In this document: positions 18,575 through 26,572 of the stretch, one piece after another
Position numbering within the stretch: position 1 is the first letter of the stretch
How the letters are laid out: each line of letters opens with the position of its first letter
Source of the DNA: Rhizobium sp. CIAT894
GTDB taxonomy: Bacteria; Pseudomonadota; Alphaproteobacteria; Rhizobiales; Rhizobiaceae
Direction: 5' to 3'
Assembly (NCBI RefSeq): GCF_000172795.2
Contig: NZ_CP020951.1
Span: 186,001 to 250,000, forward strand
DNA length: 64,000 nt
Program-made: the position numbers and the translations under genes
The notes under the pieces: generated by a model
The model's database searches: none
The model's input: the letters and a program-made list of their open reading frames with translations, nothing else
What the model was told of the DNA's origin: nothing

Positions 18575-19333
18575 TCACCGGCGCAGCAGCGGCCGCAAGG
18601 CGGCCTGCGTTTCCTTCAGCAGCTTGAGATAACGCGCTTTCATCTCGGCGGCCGGAACGAGGGCGGCCGGCGCGCCGATATTGATCGCCGCGACCGTTTC
18701 GCCGCGGTCGTTTTCGATTGGTACGGCGATCGAGCAGAGGCCGATCTCCAGCTCCTGATCGATGATGGCGTAGCCCTCGGCGCGCACGCGGCGGAATTCT
18801 TCGATCAGTTCCTCCGGGTCGGTCCTGGTTTTTGCGGTGTTCTGCTTCAGCTCGCTGCGGGCGAGGATGGCGCGGGCCTCGTTCTCGGAAAGGGCTGCGA
18901 GCAGCACCCGGCCCATCGAGGCGCAATAGGCGGGCAGGCGGCTGCCGGGGGTGAGGTTGATCGACATGACCCGGCGCTGGGCGGCGCGGGCGATATAGAC
19001 GATGTCGGTGCCGTCGAGCACCGAGGCCGAGGCGCTCTGGCCGGCCTGTTCGGAGAGATGATCGAGATGCGGCTGCAGCAGCGCCGGCAGCGGTGTGGCC
19101 TGGAGATAGGCATGGCCCAGCCGCAGGATTTTCGGCGTCAGGGTGAAGAACTTGCCGTCGTAATCGGCATAACCGAGCTCGGCGAGCGTCAGCAGCGAAC
19201 GGCGCACGGTGGCGCGATCCAGCGCCGTCAGCTTGGCGGCCTCGGCAATGGAAAGCCGCGGGCGCGTTTCGCCGAAGGCTTCGATGACTTTCAGGCCGCG
19301 GGCAAAACCGCTGACGAAATCCGTTTCGCGCAT
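18575..19333 (-). CDS. pcaR: IclR-family regulator, probable PcaR
   Basis: An IclR-type regulator of 252 residues from the ATG at 19333 (MRETDFVSGF), chosen over an upstream start at 19375. An N-terminal winged helix (LSIAEAAKLTALDRATVRR) is followed by the IclR effector domain, with SMGRVLLAALSE and GLCSIAVPI. The pattern FVSGFARGLKVIEAFG is typical of the PcaR/PobR group that responds to beta-ketoadipate or hydroxybenzoate. In Sinorhizobium and relatives an IclR-type PcaR controls pcaIJF. Here pcaIJF lies 7 kb away on the other side of the YcaO/TfuA operon, so the link is by family and locus rather than direct adjacency. Confidence 0.7.
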   Translation of the reverse strand: MRETDFVSGFARGLKVIEAFGETRPRLSIAEAAKLTALDRATVRRSLLTLAELGYADYDGKFFTLTPKILRLGHAYLQATPLPALLQPHLDHLSEQAGQSASASVLDGTDIVYIARAAQRRVMSINLTPGSRLPAYCASMGRVLLAALSENEARAILARSELKQNTAKTRTDPEELIEEFRRVRAEGYAIIDQELEIGLCSIAVPIENDRGETVAAINIGAPAALVPAAEMKARYLKLLKETQAALRPLLRR

Positions 19334-19645
19334 GGTTCGGGTTATGGACGCTCTCGTGGTTCGACGCTTGAGCAATTTTCTAGCGCATAAGCCCGGAGAT
19401 CGGAATCGGAAAGGATTATGCGCAGTTTCAAAGTGATATGGCGTCGCGCGTCTGAAAAGACCGTCCGCGCTCTACGGACAGTTTTTCTGCGCCCTTGGAA
19501 CCGATCCTTATTTGATCCGGACGCTGCAGCATAGACGACTTCGATTGGAGGAAGGCCGCCACATTCCCAGCCGACAACCCGGATAAGTCGTGATATGATC
19601 GCCGAAGTAGCGTGGTTATCGACACTCGGAAGGCAGGAGGCCTGT
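19334..19645. promoter_or_regulatory. Divergent intergenic region between pcaR and the cyclase gene
   Basis: A 312-bp stretch without a credible gene. It holds an inverted repeat of GCGCATAA (19383-19390) with TTATGCGC (19416-19423), 50 bp from the pcaR start. It must hold promoters for both directions, but I cannot assign -10/-35 boxes. A GCAGGAGG ribosome site ends the region before the cyclase ATG. Confidence 0.5.
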
Positions 19646-22600
19646 ATGAGTCGCGACACGCCGATCGACAAGCAGGGGCAATCTACCGACGTTTCGACTG
19701 GCGATGGCCGTCCTTCCCAACATGGCGGCGAGCGGCGGGTCGTGACCGCGCTGTGTTATGATCTGATCGGCTCCACCAATCTCTTCAATCTGATGGATAT
19801 CGAGGACTATCAGGATATGATCGCCGCTTTTCAGCAGGCGGCGCGGCAGGCGATCACGGCGCATTCCGGCGTTGTCCGCGTCGAAGCCGGCGATGGCGGC
19901 GTGGCACTTTTCCCGATCGAGCTTGGGCCCCGCGATGCCGCCTCGGCGGCGATCCGCGCGGGCCTCGGAATCGTCAAAGCATGTCAGCGGCTCGCCGGCG
20001 ATCTCATTCGGGACGATCTGCACGTGCGTGTCGGGGTGGCGACCTCGGTTGCCCTGATCCGGGATGCGCAGCTGCAGAACTGGATACATGAGCCGGTCAC
20101 GGGCGCGGCGCTTGCGCTTGCGACAAGGCTTGAGGCCGCCGCCGGATCCGACAGCGTGCTGGTTTCGGAGGAGACCCGCAATCTCGCCGGCCGCTCGCAT
20201 GCCTTCGTTCCGGAAGGCGCACGCATGTTGAAAGGTTTTTCCGAACCCGAAAATGTCTGGAGAGCGATCGGCCGGAAGCGGGAGCTCGATCGGTTCCACG
20301 CGTTCGGAAGGCTGGACGGCACCTTCGTTGGCCGCGTCGCCGAGCTCGGCCGGATAGAAAAGGCCTGGAACGCTGCCGTCAGAGGCAGGGGCAAGGTCCT
20401 TGCAATCACCGGTGAGGCCGGTATCGGCAAGTCGCGCCTGCTTCGGCAAGCCCGCCACATGATCCATGCGCAACCGGCACGATCGCTGTTCTTTCAATGC
20501 CTGCCGGGAGGGTTTCGCTCGACGCTTCACCCGCTGCTGAACAGCTTTCCCCAGCGCCGCTCCCACGCTGCAGGTGGCGGGCCGCTGACGGTCGATGCGG
20601 TCGCCGCCCAGTTCGCGCGCCACGGCATCCGGGATTCCGACGTTATCGGCATATTCTCGCATCTGCTCGGCGCAGATGGGCGCAATGAAACTCTCTCCGA
20701 CAGTTCTCCCAAGACGATACAGAAACGCGCACGGCAGGCGCTGTCGAAAGCATTGAGCGTCATATGCGAGCAGGCGCCGCTGGTCATTGTCGTCGAGGAC
20801 ATTCATTGGATCGACCCGACGTCCGAGCATCTGCTTCGCGAAGCGGCGCGGCTCGTACCTATACTGCCCGCCCTGCTGATCGTCACCAGCCGGCGGGGGC
20901 TCCCCGCCGGTATGTTCGACGGCGACGAGCCGGAGCATATTTCGCTCGGTCCGCTCGACCGCGACGAAACCCGGTTGGCGATCGCCGCACGCTGGCCGAA
21001 GCATCGCCGGGAGGCATTGCCGCAGCTGCTCGAGGCGAGCGAACGCATCTCCGGCGGCGTTCCGCTTTTCATCGAGGAAATATGCCAATGGGCGTTCGAT
21101 GCGGCGGCTGAAGACGCGATGGACGTACCGGAAAATCCGTCCCGCAATCATGTTTCGGTCTTCGAGGGCATCTTGAATTCGCGGCTCGAACATTTGGGTT
21201 CCGCGCGGGATGTGGCGCGTGCCGGGGCCGTCGCCGGCGATCGTTTTACCGTCTCGCTGCTTCGCCCATTGCTGCCGGATACAAGCCGGAAATCTCTCCT
21301 GCATGCCGCCGAAACGCTGTGCGAGACCGGATTCCTGACCCGGCTGCGTGCCCATGGCGGCGTCGCCTACGGCTTTCGCCATGCGCTGATCCAGGAAACC
21401 ATCTACAACGGCCTCCTGAAAACGCAGCGCCAGCTTCTCCACCGCCGCCTGTTCATGGCGGCCAACAGCAATCCGGCGATCGCGAACTGGCTGGATAAGG
21501 GTGCGCTTGCCGAACATGCAGAATCCGCCGGCCTTCTGCCGCAGGCGGTTTCGCTGTTCACGCAGGCCGGAAAAGAGCACGCCGGCCGATCGGCGATGGT
21601 GGAGGCGCGCCACCATTTCGAACATGCTTTGGCGCTTTGCGAGACCGTGCCCGACGCTGTTTCGGATGAATTGCGCCTGTCGGTGTTGATGGTGCTTGGA
21701 CCGCTGCTGACGGCGACGGTCGGACCCAACTCGGCGCCGGCGCGGAGGCTTTACGAAAAAGGCGTCGAGATCGCACGCCGCCAGCCGAAGGAAGATCAGC
21801 CCAAGTGGTTTCCGCTCTATTGGGGCTGGTGGCTGACCGGGCAGAATTTCACGGAAATGCACAGCCGCGCCCGAGAAGTTCAGGCCATGCTTTCCGGGAT
21901 AGCCGATCGCGAGATCGAGTTGCAGGTCAACCATTCGATCTGGGCGATAGAGTTCAACGTCGGAAGGCACCAGGAGGCTCAAAAAGCCATACAGGCGGGG
22001 CTTGCGCTTTACGACGAAGAGGCGGCGAAGGCGAGCCGCAATGTCTTCGGCCACGACGCCAAGGTTTGCGGTCTCGGACAGCTGGCGCTGTCGCTCTGGT
22101 TGACGGGGCAGGCCGAGGAATCCAGCAGGGTGCTCGCCGACATGGTCGCTTTTGCCGATCGCATCGCGCATATGCCGAGCAAGTCGCACTCGCTGGATAC
22201 CGAGGCGGTATCGGCCTTCTATCGCAACGATCACGCCCGCCTGATGGAGATTTCGGCCAGGATGGGCGATTTTGCGAAAAGGCACGAACTGCAATCCCTG
22301 TCGGCACTGGCGATGGTCTTTCGCGGATGGTCGACCGCGCATGTTGAAAATCTGTCCCGCGGTCAGGAGATTTTCCATCAAGGCCTGGCGCTCCTAAGGG
22401 AGCTCGGAACCGTCGCCGATCTGCCGATCTATCTCTACATGCATGCGACCATGCTCGGCCAGGCGCGGAAATATCAGGCGGCGATCGAGGTCGTCACCGA
22501 TGCTATCGGCGAGGCGAAGGCGACAGGCCACCGTTATTGGCTCGCCGAGCTTCACCGCCGTCGCGCGCTGCTGCTGTCGAACGCCAAGGCAGGGGAGGAG

Positions 22601-22717
22601 GCTCTGCTTGCGGATCTGAGGACGGCGCTCGTCATCGCCAAAGAGCAGGGCGCGGTTGCCTTGCTGCATCGGGCGCACCGATCGGCGAAGGAGCTCGGCC
22701 TTGCCGGCGATCTCTGA
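19646..22717 (+). CDS. Class III cyclase-like / AAA ATPase / TPR signalling protein
   Basis: A 1023-residue multidomain protein, started at 19646 behind GCAGGAGG. Residues about 30-205 form a class III nucleotidyl cyclase domain with both metal aspartates, D39 (YDLIGST) and D83 (AGDGGVALF). In the transition-state motif the usual Asn is Ala157 (GAALALATRL) while R161 is kept. An AAA ATPase follows, with Walker A GEAGIGKS (256-263) and Walker B VVEDIHW (382-388). The rest, about 600 residues, is helical and TPR-like. Such proteins couple nucleotide signalling or ATP use to transcription or assembly. It is the first gene of the YcaO/TfuA operon, so it may sense a cue for that system. Cyclase activity is uncertain. 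Confidence 0.8.
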   Translation: MSRDTPIDKQGQSTDVSTGDGRPSQHGGERRVVTALCYDLIGSTNLFNLMDIEDYQDMIAAFQQAARQAITAHSGVVRVEAGDGGVALFPIELGPRDAASAAIRAGLGIVKACQRLAGDLIRDDLHVRVGVATSVALIRDAQLQNWIHEPVTGAALALATRLEAAAGSDSVLVSEETRNLAGRSHAFVPEGARMLKGFSEPENVWRAIGRKRELDRFHAFGRLDGTFVGRVAELGRIEKAWNAAVRGRGKVLAITGEAGIGKSRLLRQARHMIHAQPARSLFFQCLPGGFRSTLHPLLNSFPQRRSHAAGGGPLTVDAVAAQFARHGIRDSDVIGIFSHLLGADGRNETLSDSSPKTIQKRARQALSKALSVICEQAPLVIVVEDIHWIDPTSEHLLREAARLVPILPALLIVTSRRGLPAGMFDGDEPEHISLGPLDRDETRLAIAARWPKHRREALPQLLEASERISGGVPLFIEEICQWAFDAAAEDAMDVPENPSRNHVSVFEGILNSRLEHLGSARDVARAGAVAGDRFTVSLLRPLLPDTSRKSLLHAAETLCETGFLTRLRAHGGVAYGFRHALIQETIYNGLLKTQRQLLHRRLFMAANSNPAIANWLDKGALAEHAESAGLLPQAVSLFTQAGKEHAGRSAMVEARHHFEHALALCETVPDAVSDELRLSVLMVLGPLLTATVGPNSAPARRLYEKGVEIARRQPKEDQPKWFPLYWGWWLTGQNFTEMHSRAREVQAMLSGIADREIELQVNHSIWAIEFNVGRHQEAQKAIQAGLALYDEEAAKASRNVFGHDAKVCGLGQLALSLWLTGQAEESSRVLADMVAFADRIAHMPSKSHSLDTEAVSAFYRNDHARLMEISARMGDFAKRHELQSLSALAMVFRGWSTAHVENLSRGQEIFHQGLALLRELGTVADLPIYLYMHATMLGQARKYQAAIEVVTDAIGEAKATGHRYWLAELHRRRALLLSNAKAGEEALLADLRTALVIAKEQGAVALLHRAHRSAKELGLAGDL

Positions 22718-22742
22718 CCTTTGCTCCGCCGACGGGAGAGAA

Positions 22743-23918
22743 ATGCTCTCGGCATTTTATGCCGGCATCATCGATGCAAACATGCCTCTCGCAGCGGCGG
22801 AGCCGGACCCCGGGAACGCCGAGGCTTATTTCCGCTCCTTGCTGCCGTTCTGCCGTCGAGCCCGGATCACCCGCATCGCCGATCTCACCGGTCTCGATCG
22901 GATCGGACTTCCGGTCGTCCAGACCATACGACCGGCGGCATTGTCTGAGGTCACCTCGCTCGGCCGTGGAATGTCCAGAACGTCTGCCGCAATCGGAGCG
23001 GTCATGGAATCGCTCGAGCGATTTTACGCCGAGGCGATCCCCGCCTCCCGCGTCTTCCTGTCGACCGCAGAAAGCCTGGGGATCGGCGCGGGATCTTTCG
23101 ACGGTTTCTGCCTTCCGGCTTGCCGGACGAATTGGCGCGAATGCCAGATCGGCTGGATGATGGGTGTCGATATGGCGACCGGCAGTCGCTCGCCGATCCC
23201 GTTCGAACTTGTGCACACGATCTATACCGATCCGCCTCCGCCCCATGATGGCGTTTTCATGCGCACCACGACAGGCCTTGCTTGCCACAGCTCAGACTTC
23301 GGCGCCTTGCGGCATGGACTGCTGGAATGCATCGAAAGGGATGCGATTGCCCGGGCCTTCGAAACGCATGGTTTCATGGACCGGATGAGACTGCCGTTGC
23401 CGGAGTTGGGCACGGCGGTTCAGGATGTTCTCTCACATGTCGCCGGGTTTGGAATATCGGCTGCCTTCTGGCGAGCCCCTTCGCCGACGGGGATTCCGGT
23501 CGTCTGGTGCCAGACGATCGAAGCCGGCGAAGGCGAAGCGGTACTGGCCCTCCCGACGGAGGGGTATTGTGCCGGTCTCGATCTTCACGGCGCGGCGTTC
23601 GGCGCCTTGCTGGAAGCATTGGCGGCCCGGGCCGGGGCGATATCCGGCGCGCGCGACGACCAGACGCGCAAACATTATGCGAGGCCAAGCAGGGCCATGT
23701 TTGCCGACGCCCGGGATCTCATTCTCGGTGAAGGCGCTCTAACGATCGAGGTGGAGATTTTGCCTGCGGTTACCGAGCTTGCCGATCTCCTGGAAAGGAT
23801 CGTTGCAGCTGGCCTGGGGCCGGTGCTCGCCGTTCCAGTCGCGTCTGAAAACGATCCGGGCATTCATTGCGTGCGCACGGTGCTGGCGGGCATGCGCCCT
23901 TTTGCAGTCGAGCGGTGA
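22743..23918 (+). CDS. YcaO-domain cyclodehydratase / thioamidation enzyme
   Basis: A 391-residue YcaO protein, started at 22743 with GGAGAG upstream, 25 bp after the cyclase gene. The ATP-binding signatures are clear: GRGMSRTSAAIGAVMESLER (74-93), with a Mg2+/ATP glutamate pair, and TTTGLACHSSDFGALRHGL followed by ECIERDA (195-201). YcaO enzymes activate a backbone amide with ATP so that a Cys, Ser or Thr side chain cyclises to an azoline, or external sulfide yields a thioamide. Pairing with TfuA one gene downstream marks the thioamidation/trifolitoxin-type branch rather than the stand-alone E. coli-type YcaO. No separate E1-like partner is visible. Confidence 0.9.
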   Translation: MLSAFYAGIIDANMPLAAAEPDPGNAEAYFRSLLPFCRRARITRIADLTGLDRIGLPVVQTIRPAALSEVTSLGRGMSRTSAAIGAVMESLERFYAEAIPASRVFLSTAESLGIGAGSFDGFCLPACRTNWRECQIGWMMGVDMATGSRSPIPFELVHTIYTDPPPPHDGVFMRTTTGLACHSSDFGALRHGLLECIERDAIARAFETHGFMDRMRLPLPELGTAVQDVLSHVAGFGISAAFWRAPSPTGIPVVWCQTIEAGEGEAVLALPTEGYCAGLDLHGAAFGALLEALAARAGAISGARDDQTRKHYARPSRAMFADARDLILGEGALTIEVEILPAVTELADLLERIVAAGLGPVLAVPVASENDPGIHCVRTVLAGMRPFAVER

Positions 23919-23927
23919 GGGTGCGGG

Positions 23928-24671
23928 ATGGATCAGAAAGCGGACGGCCCCATACTCGTCTTTCTCGGTCCGACGCTTGGCTTGCCGCAGGCGCAGCGCA
24001 TTCTGGACGCCGTCTATCTGCAGCCGGTTTCGCAGGGAGATATCATTCTTGCCGCCCACGCATTTCGCCCGAAAGCGATGGTCTTGATCGACGGTCTGTT
24101 CGAGGACAGGCCGGCCGTGCGCCACAAGGAGATTCTCTGGGCGCTGTCGCAGGGTATCGTGGTGATCGGGGCCGCAAGCATGGGGGCGCTCCGGGCTGCC
24201 GAGCTGCATCCATTCGGAATGATCGGCGTCGGTTTGATCTATCGATGGTACCGGCGTTGGCCGCTGACGGCGGAAGATGCCGTCGCGGTCCAATGCGGCC
24301 CTGCGGAACTCGGCTTCACGGCCTTGACCGAGGCTCTGGTCGATCTGCAGCGCAGTTTTACGGCGCTCTTTCGTCGTGGCCTGATTGCCAAAGCCGAGAT
24401 GGAGGCCGGCATCACCGCCGCCCGGCGGCTTAATTTCCGCGACCGGTCCCTGCGAAAGGTGCTCGCCGCAGCGCAATGGCCAGCGGAGAAGTCGGCCTTG
24501 CTGCGCAGCCATTGGATCGCGCAGAAGAAGGCCGATGCGCGTCTTGCGCTTCGGCTGGCTCCCGCCTTGTCGAAGTACCAGCCTGCGGGGCAATCTTTTA
24601 TGGTAACCAATACCTTTCTGCGTGATCTGGAAGCCGGATCTATTGACATCAGTTTAGTTAGCAAGTACTAA
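23928..24671 (+). CDS. TfuA-like protein
   Basis: A 247-residue TfuA-family protein, 9 bp after the YcaO gene with GAGGG before the ATG. Family features are the N-terminal FLGPTLG strand, IDGLFEDRPAVRHKEIL (54-70) and VIGAASMGALRAAEL (79-93), the most conserved core. TfuA was first tied to trifolitoxin production in Rhizobium. In methanogens it works with YcaO in thioamidation of methyl-CoM reductase, probably in sulfur delivery or substrate handling. Its presence is the strongest evidence that the neighbouring YcaO modifies a peptide or protein backbone. The C-terminal third is basic and helical. Confidence 0.9.
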   Translation: MDQKADGPILVFLGPTLGLPQAQRILDAVYLQPVSQGDIILAAHAFRPKAMVLIDGLFEDRPAVRHKEILWALSQGIVVIGAASMGALRAAELHPFGMIGVGLIYRWYRRWPLTAEDAVAVQCGPAELGFTALTEALVDLQRSFTALFRRGLIAKAEMEAGITAARRLNFRDRSLRKVLAAAQWPAEKSALLRSHWIAQKKADARLALRLAPALSKYQPAGQSFMVTNTFLRDLEAGSIDISLVSKY

Positions 24672-24715
24672 TTTAAGTTGTTGCCATATAACTCATCTAA
24701 TTGAGTAGTTGAGCT

Positions 24716-25900
24716 ATGGAATTACCTCCTGACATATCACTTAAAATGACCCAGCCGGGACTTGGGACTCGATTCTGGATATTTCCCCAGCCGCCCTTTA
24801 TCCTTGGATATGAGCAGCCGGATCGCGTTTTGCTGCCGATATTGCCTGACGAGATCGCTGATGGCCCCAGCGACGTATCGATGTATGTCGCCGATCCGCT
24901 GTACGACAAGGAGCCTTATGGTTTCAGGGACTTGCCGCCGTTTCGCGGCCCCCGGCGGCGTTCCGTGCGGCCCGGACCGGACGGCAATTTCGATAGTCTC
25001 GACCCAAGATCGCGCGACTATCTCGGCGTCCATGCCTATGCTTGCATTCATTTCGTTCTGGAGGCCTGGCGCAACTATGTTGCGCGGCCGATGCATTGGT
25101 TCTTTTCCGATTTCTACCCGCGGCTCGAAATCGTTCCCTTCGTCCGGTGGGACAACGCGCAGGCGGGCTTCGGTTTCCTCGAACTCGGTTACTCGGACGC
25201 AGGTGGTCAGCAATGGCCCTATGCGCTGAATTTCGATACGATCGCGCATGAGATCGGTCACCTCATCACGCTGTCGCAGACGGGGGTTCCCGGCTCGCTT
25301 TCCCGTGACGCGGACTTCTTTCCCTTCTCCGAAGCGATCTCGGACAGCATATCCCTGATCTCGTTCCTGCATTTCGATTCCGCCATCGACCGTCTGCTGC
25401 GCCGGACCAAGGGCAATCTCCTGCTCTATAACGAGCTCAACCGTTTTGCCGAGACGAGCCCGGAGACGCAGATCCGCCTTGCGACCAATTTCCGGCGCAT
25501 GTCGGAGGTCACAAGCGAGGTTCACGACCGCTCGCTGCCTTTTCTCGGTGCGATCTTCGATACGATCGTCGAGCTCTACCACCGGGAGCTGGTCGCCAGC
25601 GGCTGCGCCGATCGCCGTCTTCTCTCCGTCAATCTTCGCGATCTGGCGCAGGACGAGTTCGACTGGTTCCGGCAATCGACGGCGGCGGCCTGCCGGGACC
25701 GGCCGCTCTTCTTCAAGCTGGCCTTGACCAAGGCAAGGGATTCCGTCGGCGCGGCGATCGGCGCAGCGCTTCACAGGCTGGACCCGGACACGATGCGGCT
25801 TGGGGACGCCGCGCTGGCAATCATCTCTGCCGCGGATCTACAGACTGCGGCGCAATTAGAGGAAAACTTTGTATGGCGTGAAATCATCGGCTCGCGGTGA
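24716..25900 (+). CDS. Thermolysin-motif (gluzincin) metalloprotease-like protein
   Basis: A 394-residue protein of no family I can name, but with a clear zinc protease active site: H178-E179-I-G-H182 (AHEIGH) and, 24 residues on, E206-A-I-S-D210 (SEAISD). This matches thermolysin's HExxH with the EAISD third-ligand motif. No signal peptide or membrane segment is visible, so it is probably cytoplasmic and may cut a leader from a modified precursor. It lies 44 bp after tfuA and 20 bp before the Cys-rich gene. The start codon has only a weak ribosome site, so its translation may be low or coupled. A C-terminal helical half is otherwise featureless. Confidence 0.72.
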   Translation: MELPPDISLKMTQPGLGTRFWIFPQPPFILGYEQPDRVLLPILPDEIADGPSDVSMYVADPLYDKEPYGFRDLPPFRGPRRRSVRPGPDGNFDSLDPRSRDYLGVHAYACIHFVLEAWRNYVARPMHWFFSDFYPRLEIVPFVRWDNAQAGFGFLELGYSDAGGQQWPYALNFDTIAHEIGHLITLSQTGVPGSLSRDADFFPFSEAISDSISLISFLHFDSAIDRLLRRTKGNLLLYNELNRFAETSPETQIRLATNFRRMSEVTSEVHDRSLPFLGAIFDTIVELYHRELVASGCADRRLLSVNLRDLAQDEFDWFRQSTAAACRDRPLFFKLALTKARDSVGAAIGAALHRLDPDTMRLGDAALAIISAADLQTAAQLEENFVWREIIGSR

Positions 25901-25920
25901 GCCGGAAAAGGAGAGGGGAA

Positions 25921-26436
25921 ATGAGTTGCTGCTCTGAAAATCCGTTCATTGGAACAGGTAAAGTGCCATTCAATCCCAGCGAGGTCCGTCTCTACGGGCG
26001 AAAGGAATTTTGTCCCGGCAAGGACGCAAAGCCGTTGCGAGATGGCGATCCCGAAGCGGGTTCCGACAAAATCAGGCTCAAGGTCGGCAACTGCTACATT
26101 CCGATCGATCCCGGCAATGTCGGGATCATCAGTATCGGCGTGATCTATGGCTACGCCTATGAGGGCCACTGTTACAAGCTGCCGAAGCCGAAGATCATGT
26201 GTCTTCCCGTCGAGGCCACGGAGATACTCGGAGACGGCTGCGGGTGCGATTGCGGCTACTCGCGGGAGCTCGGCTATTCGGTCTGGTCCTTGGACAAGCT
26301 CGAACGGGTAATCGCCCTCGACCTCCGCGCCGACGACCTCAAGACGCTGGTGCTCGACGAAAACCTGCCCGGCAACCGGTCGCCGCTGGCCTATGCGCAA
26401 ACACAATTGCTGGCACCGCAGCGGCTTCGCGATTGA
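25921..26436 (+). CDS. Nine-cysteine protein, candidate substrate of the YcaO/TfuA pair
   Basis: A 171-residue soluble protein with no relative I recognise, started at 25921 where AGGAGAGGGG gives a very strong ribosome site. Cysteines are at 3, 4, 31, 58, 84, 94, 107, 109 and 111. The last three sit in GDGCGCDCGYS, a Gly/Cys/Ser pattern like the core of azole-containing peptides. The N-terminus MSCC is also odd. The last 55 residues are Cys-free and helical. It is larger than usual RiPP precursors, so it could instead be a metal-binding or accessory protein. The strong ribosome site and last place in the operon suit a product made in excess over its enzymes. Confidence 0.65.
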   Translation: MSCCSENPFIGTGKVPFNPSEVRLYGRKEFCPGKDAKPLRDGDPEAGSDKIRLKVGNCYIPIDPGNVGIISIGVIYGYAYEGHCYKLPKPKIMCLPVEATEILGDGCGCDCGYSRELGYSVWSLDKLERVIALDLRADDLKTLVLDENLPGNRSPLAYAQTQLLAPQRLRD

Positions 26437-26443
26437 CCTTATT

Positions 26444-26480
26444 TTGTGCGATATATGAACAAATATCATATATCGCACAA
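26444..26480. promoter_or_regulatory. 37-bp perfect palindrome upstream of pcaI
   Basis: Arms of 15 bp, TTGTGCGATATATGA (26444-26458) and TCATATATCGCACAA (26466-26480), with a 7-bp AT-only-but-one spacer. It starts 7 bp after the stop of the nine-cysteine protein and ends 92 bp before the pcaI ATG. The ATCGCAC core resembles sites reported for IclR-type PcaR proteins, so this is a good candidate PcaR operator. It could also act as an RNA hairpin ending the YcaO operon. Confidence 0.7.
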
Positions 26481-26572
26481 ATTACCTTGCCCTCTGCCCT
26501 GCCTAAGCTTTATCTCTGACGCTGGAGGATGGGACCGGCAGGTCTTTCCGCACAGCCAAGGAGAATTCCCGC

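Noticed and set aside
19616..22381. 921-codon open frame on the minus strand
   Set aside because: Antisense to the cyclase/ATPase/TPR gene, whose motifs are clear on the plus strand. Length comes from high GC.
22743..24671. Trifolitoxin biosynthesis itself
   Set aside because: YcaO and TfuA are present, but no short precursor gene, no other tfx-type genes and no transporter are visible.
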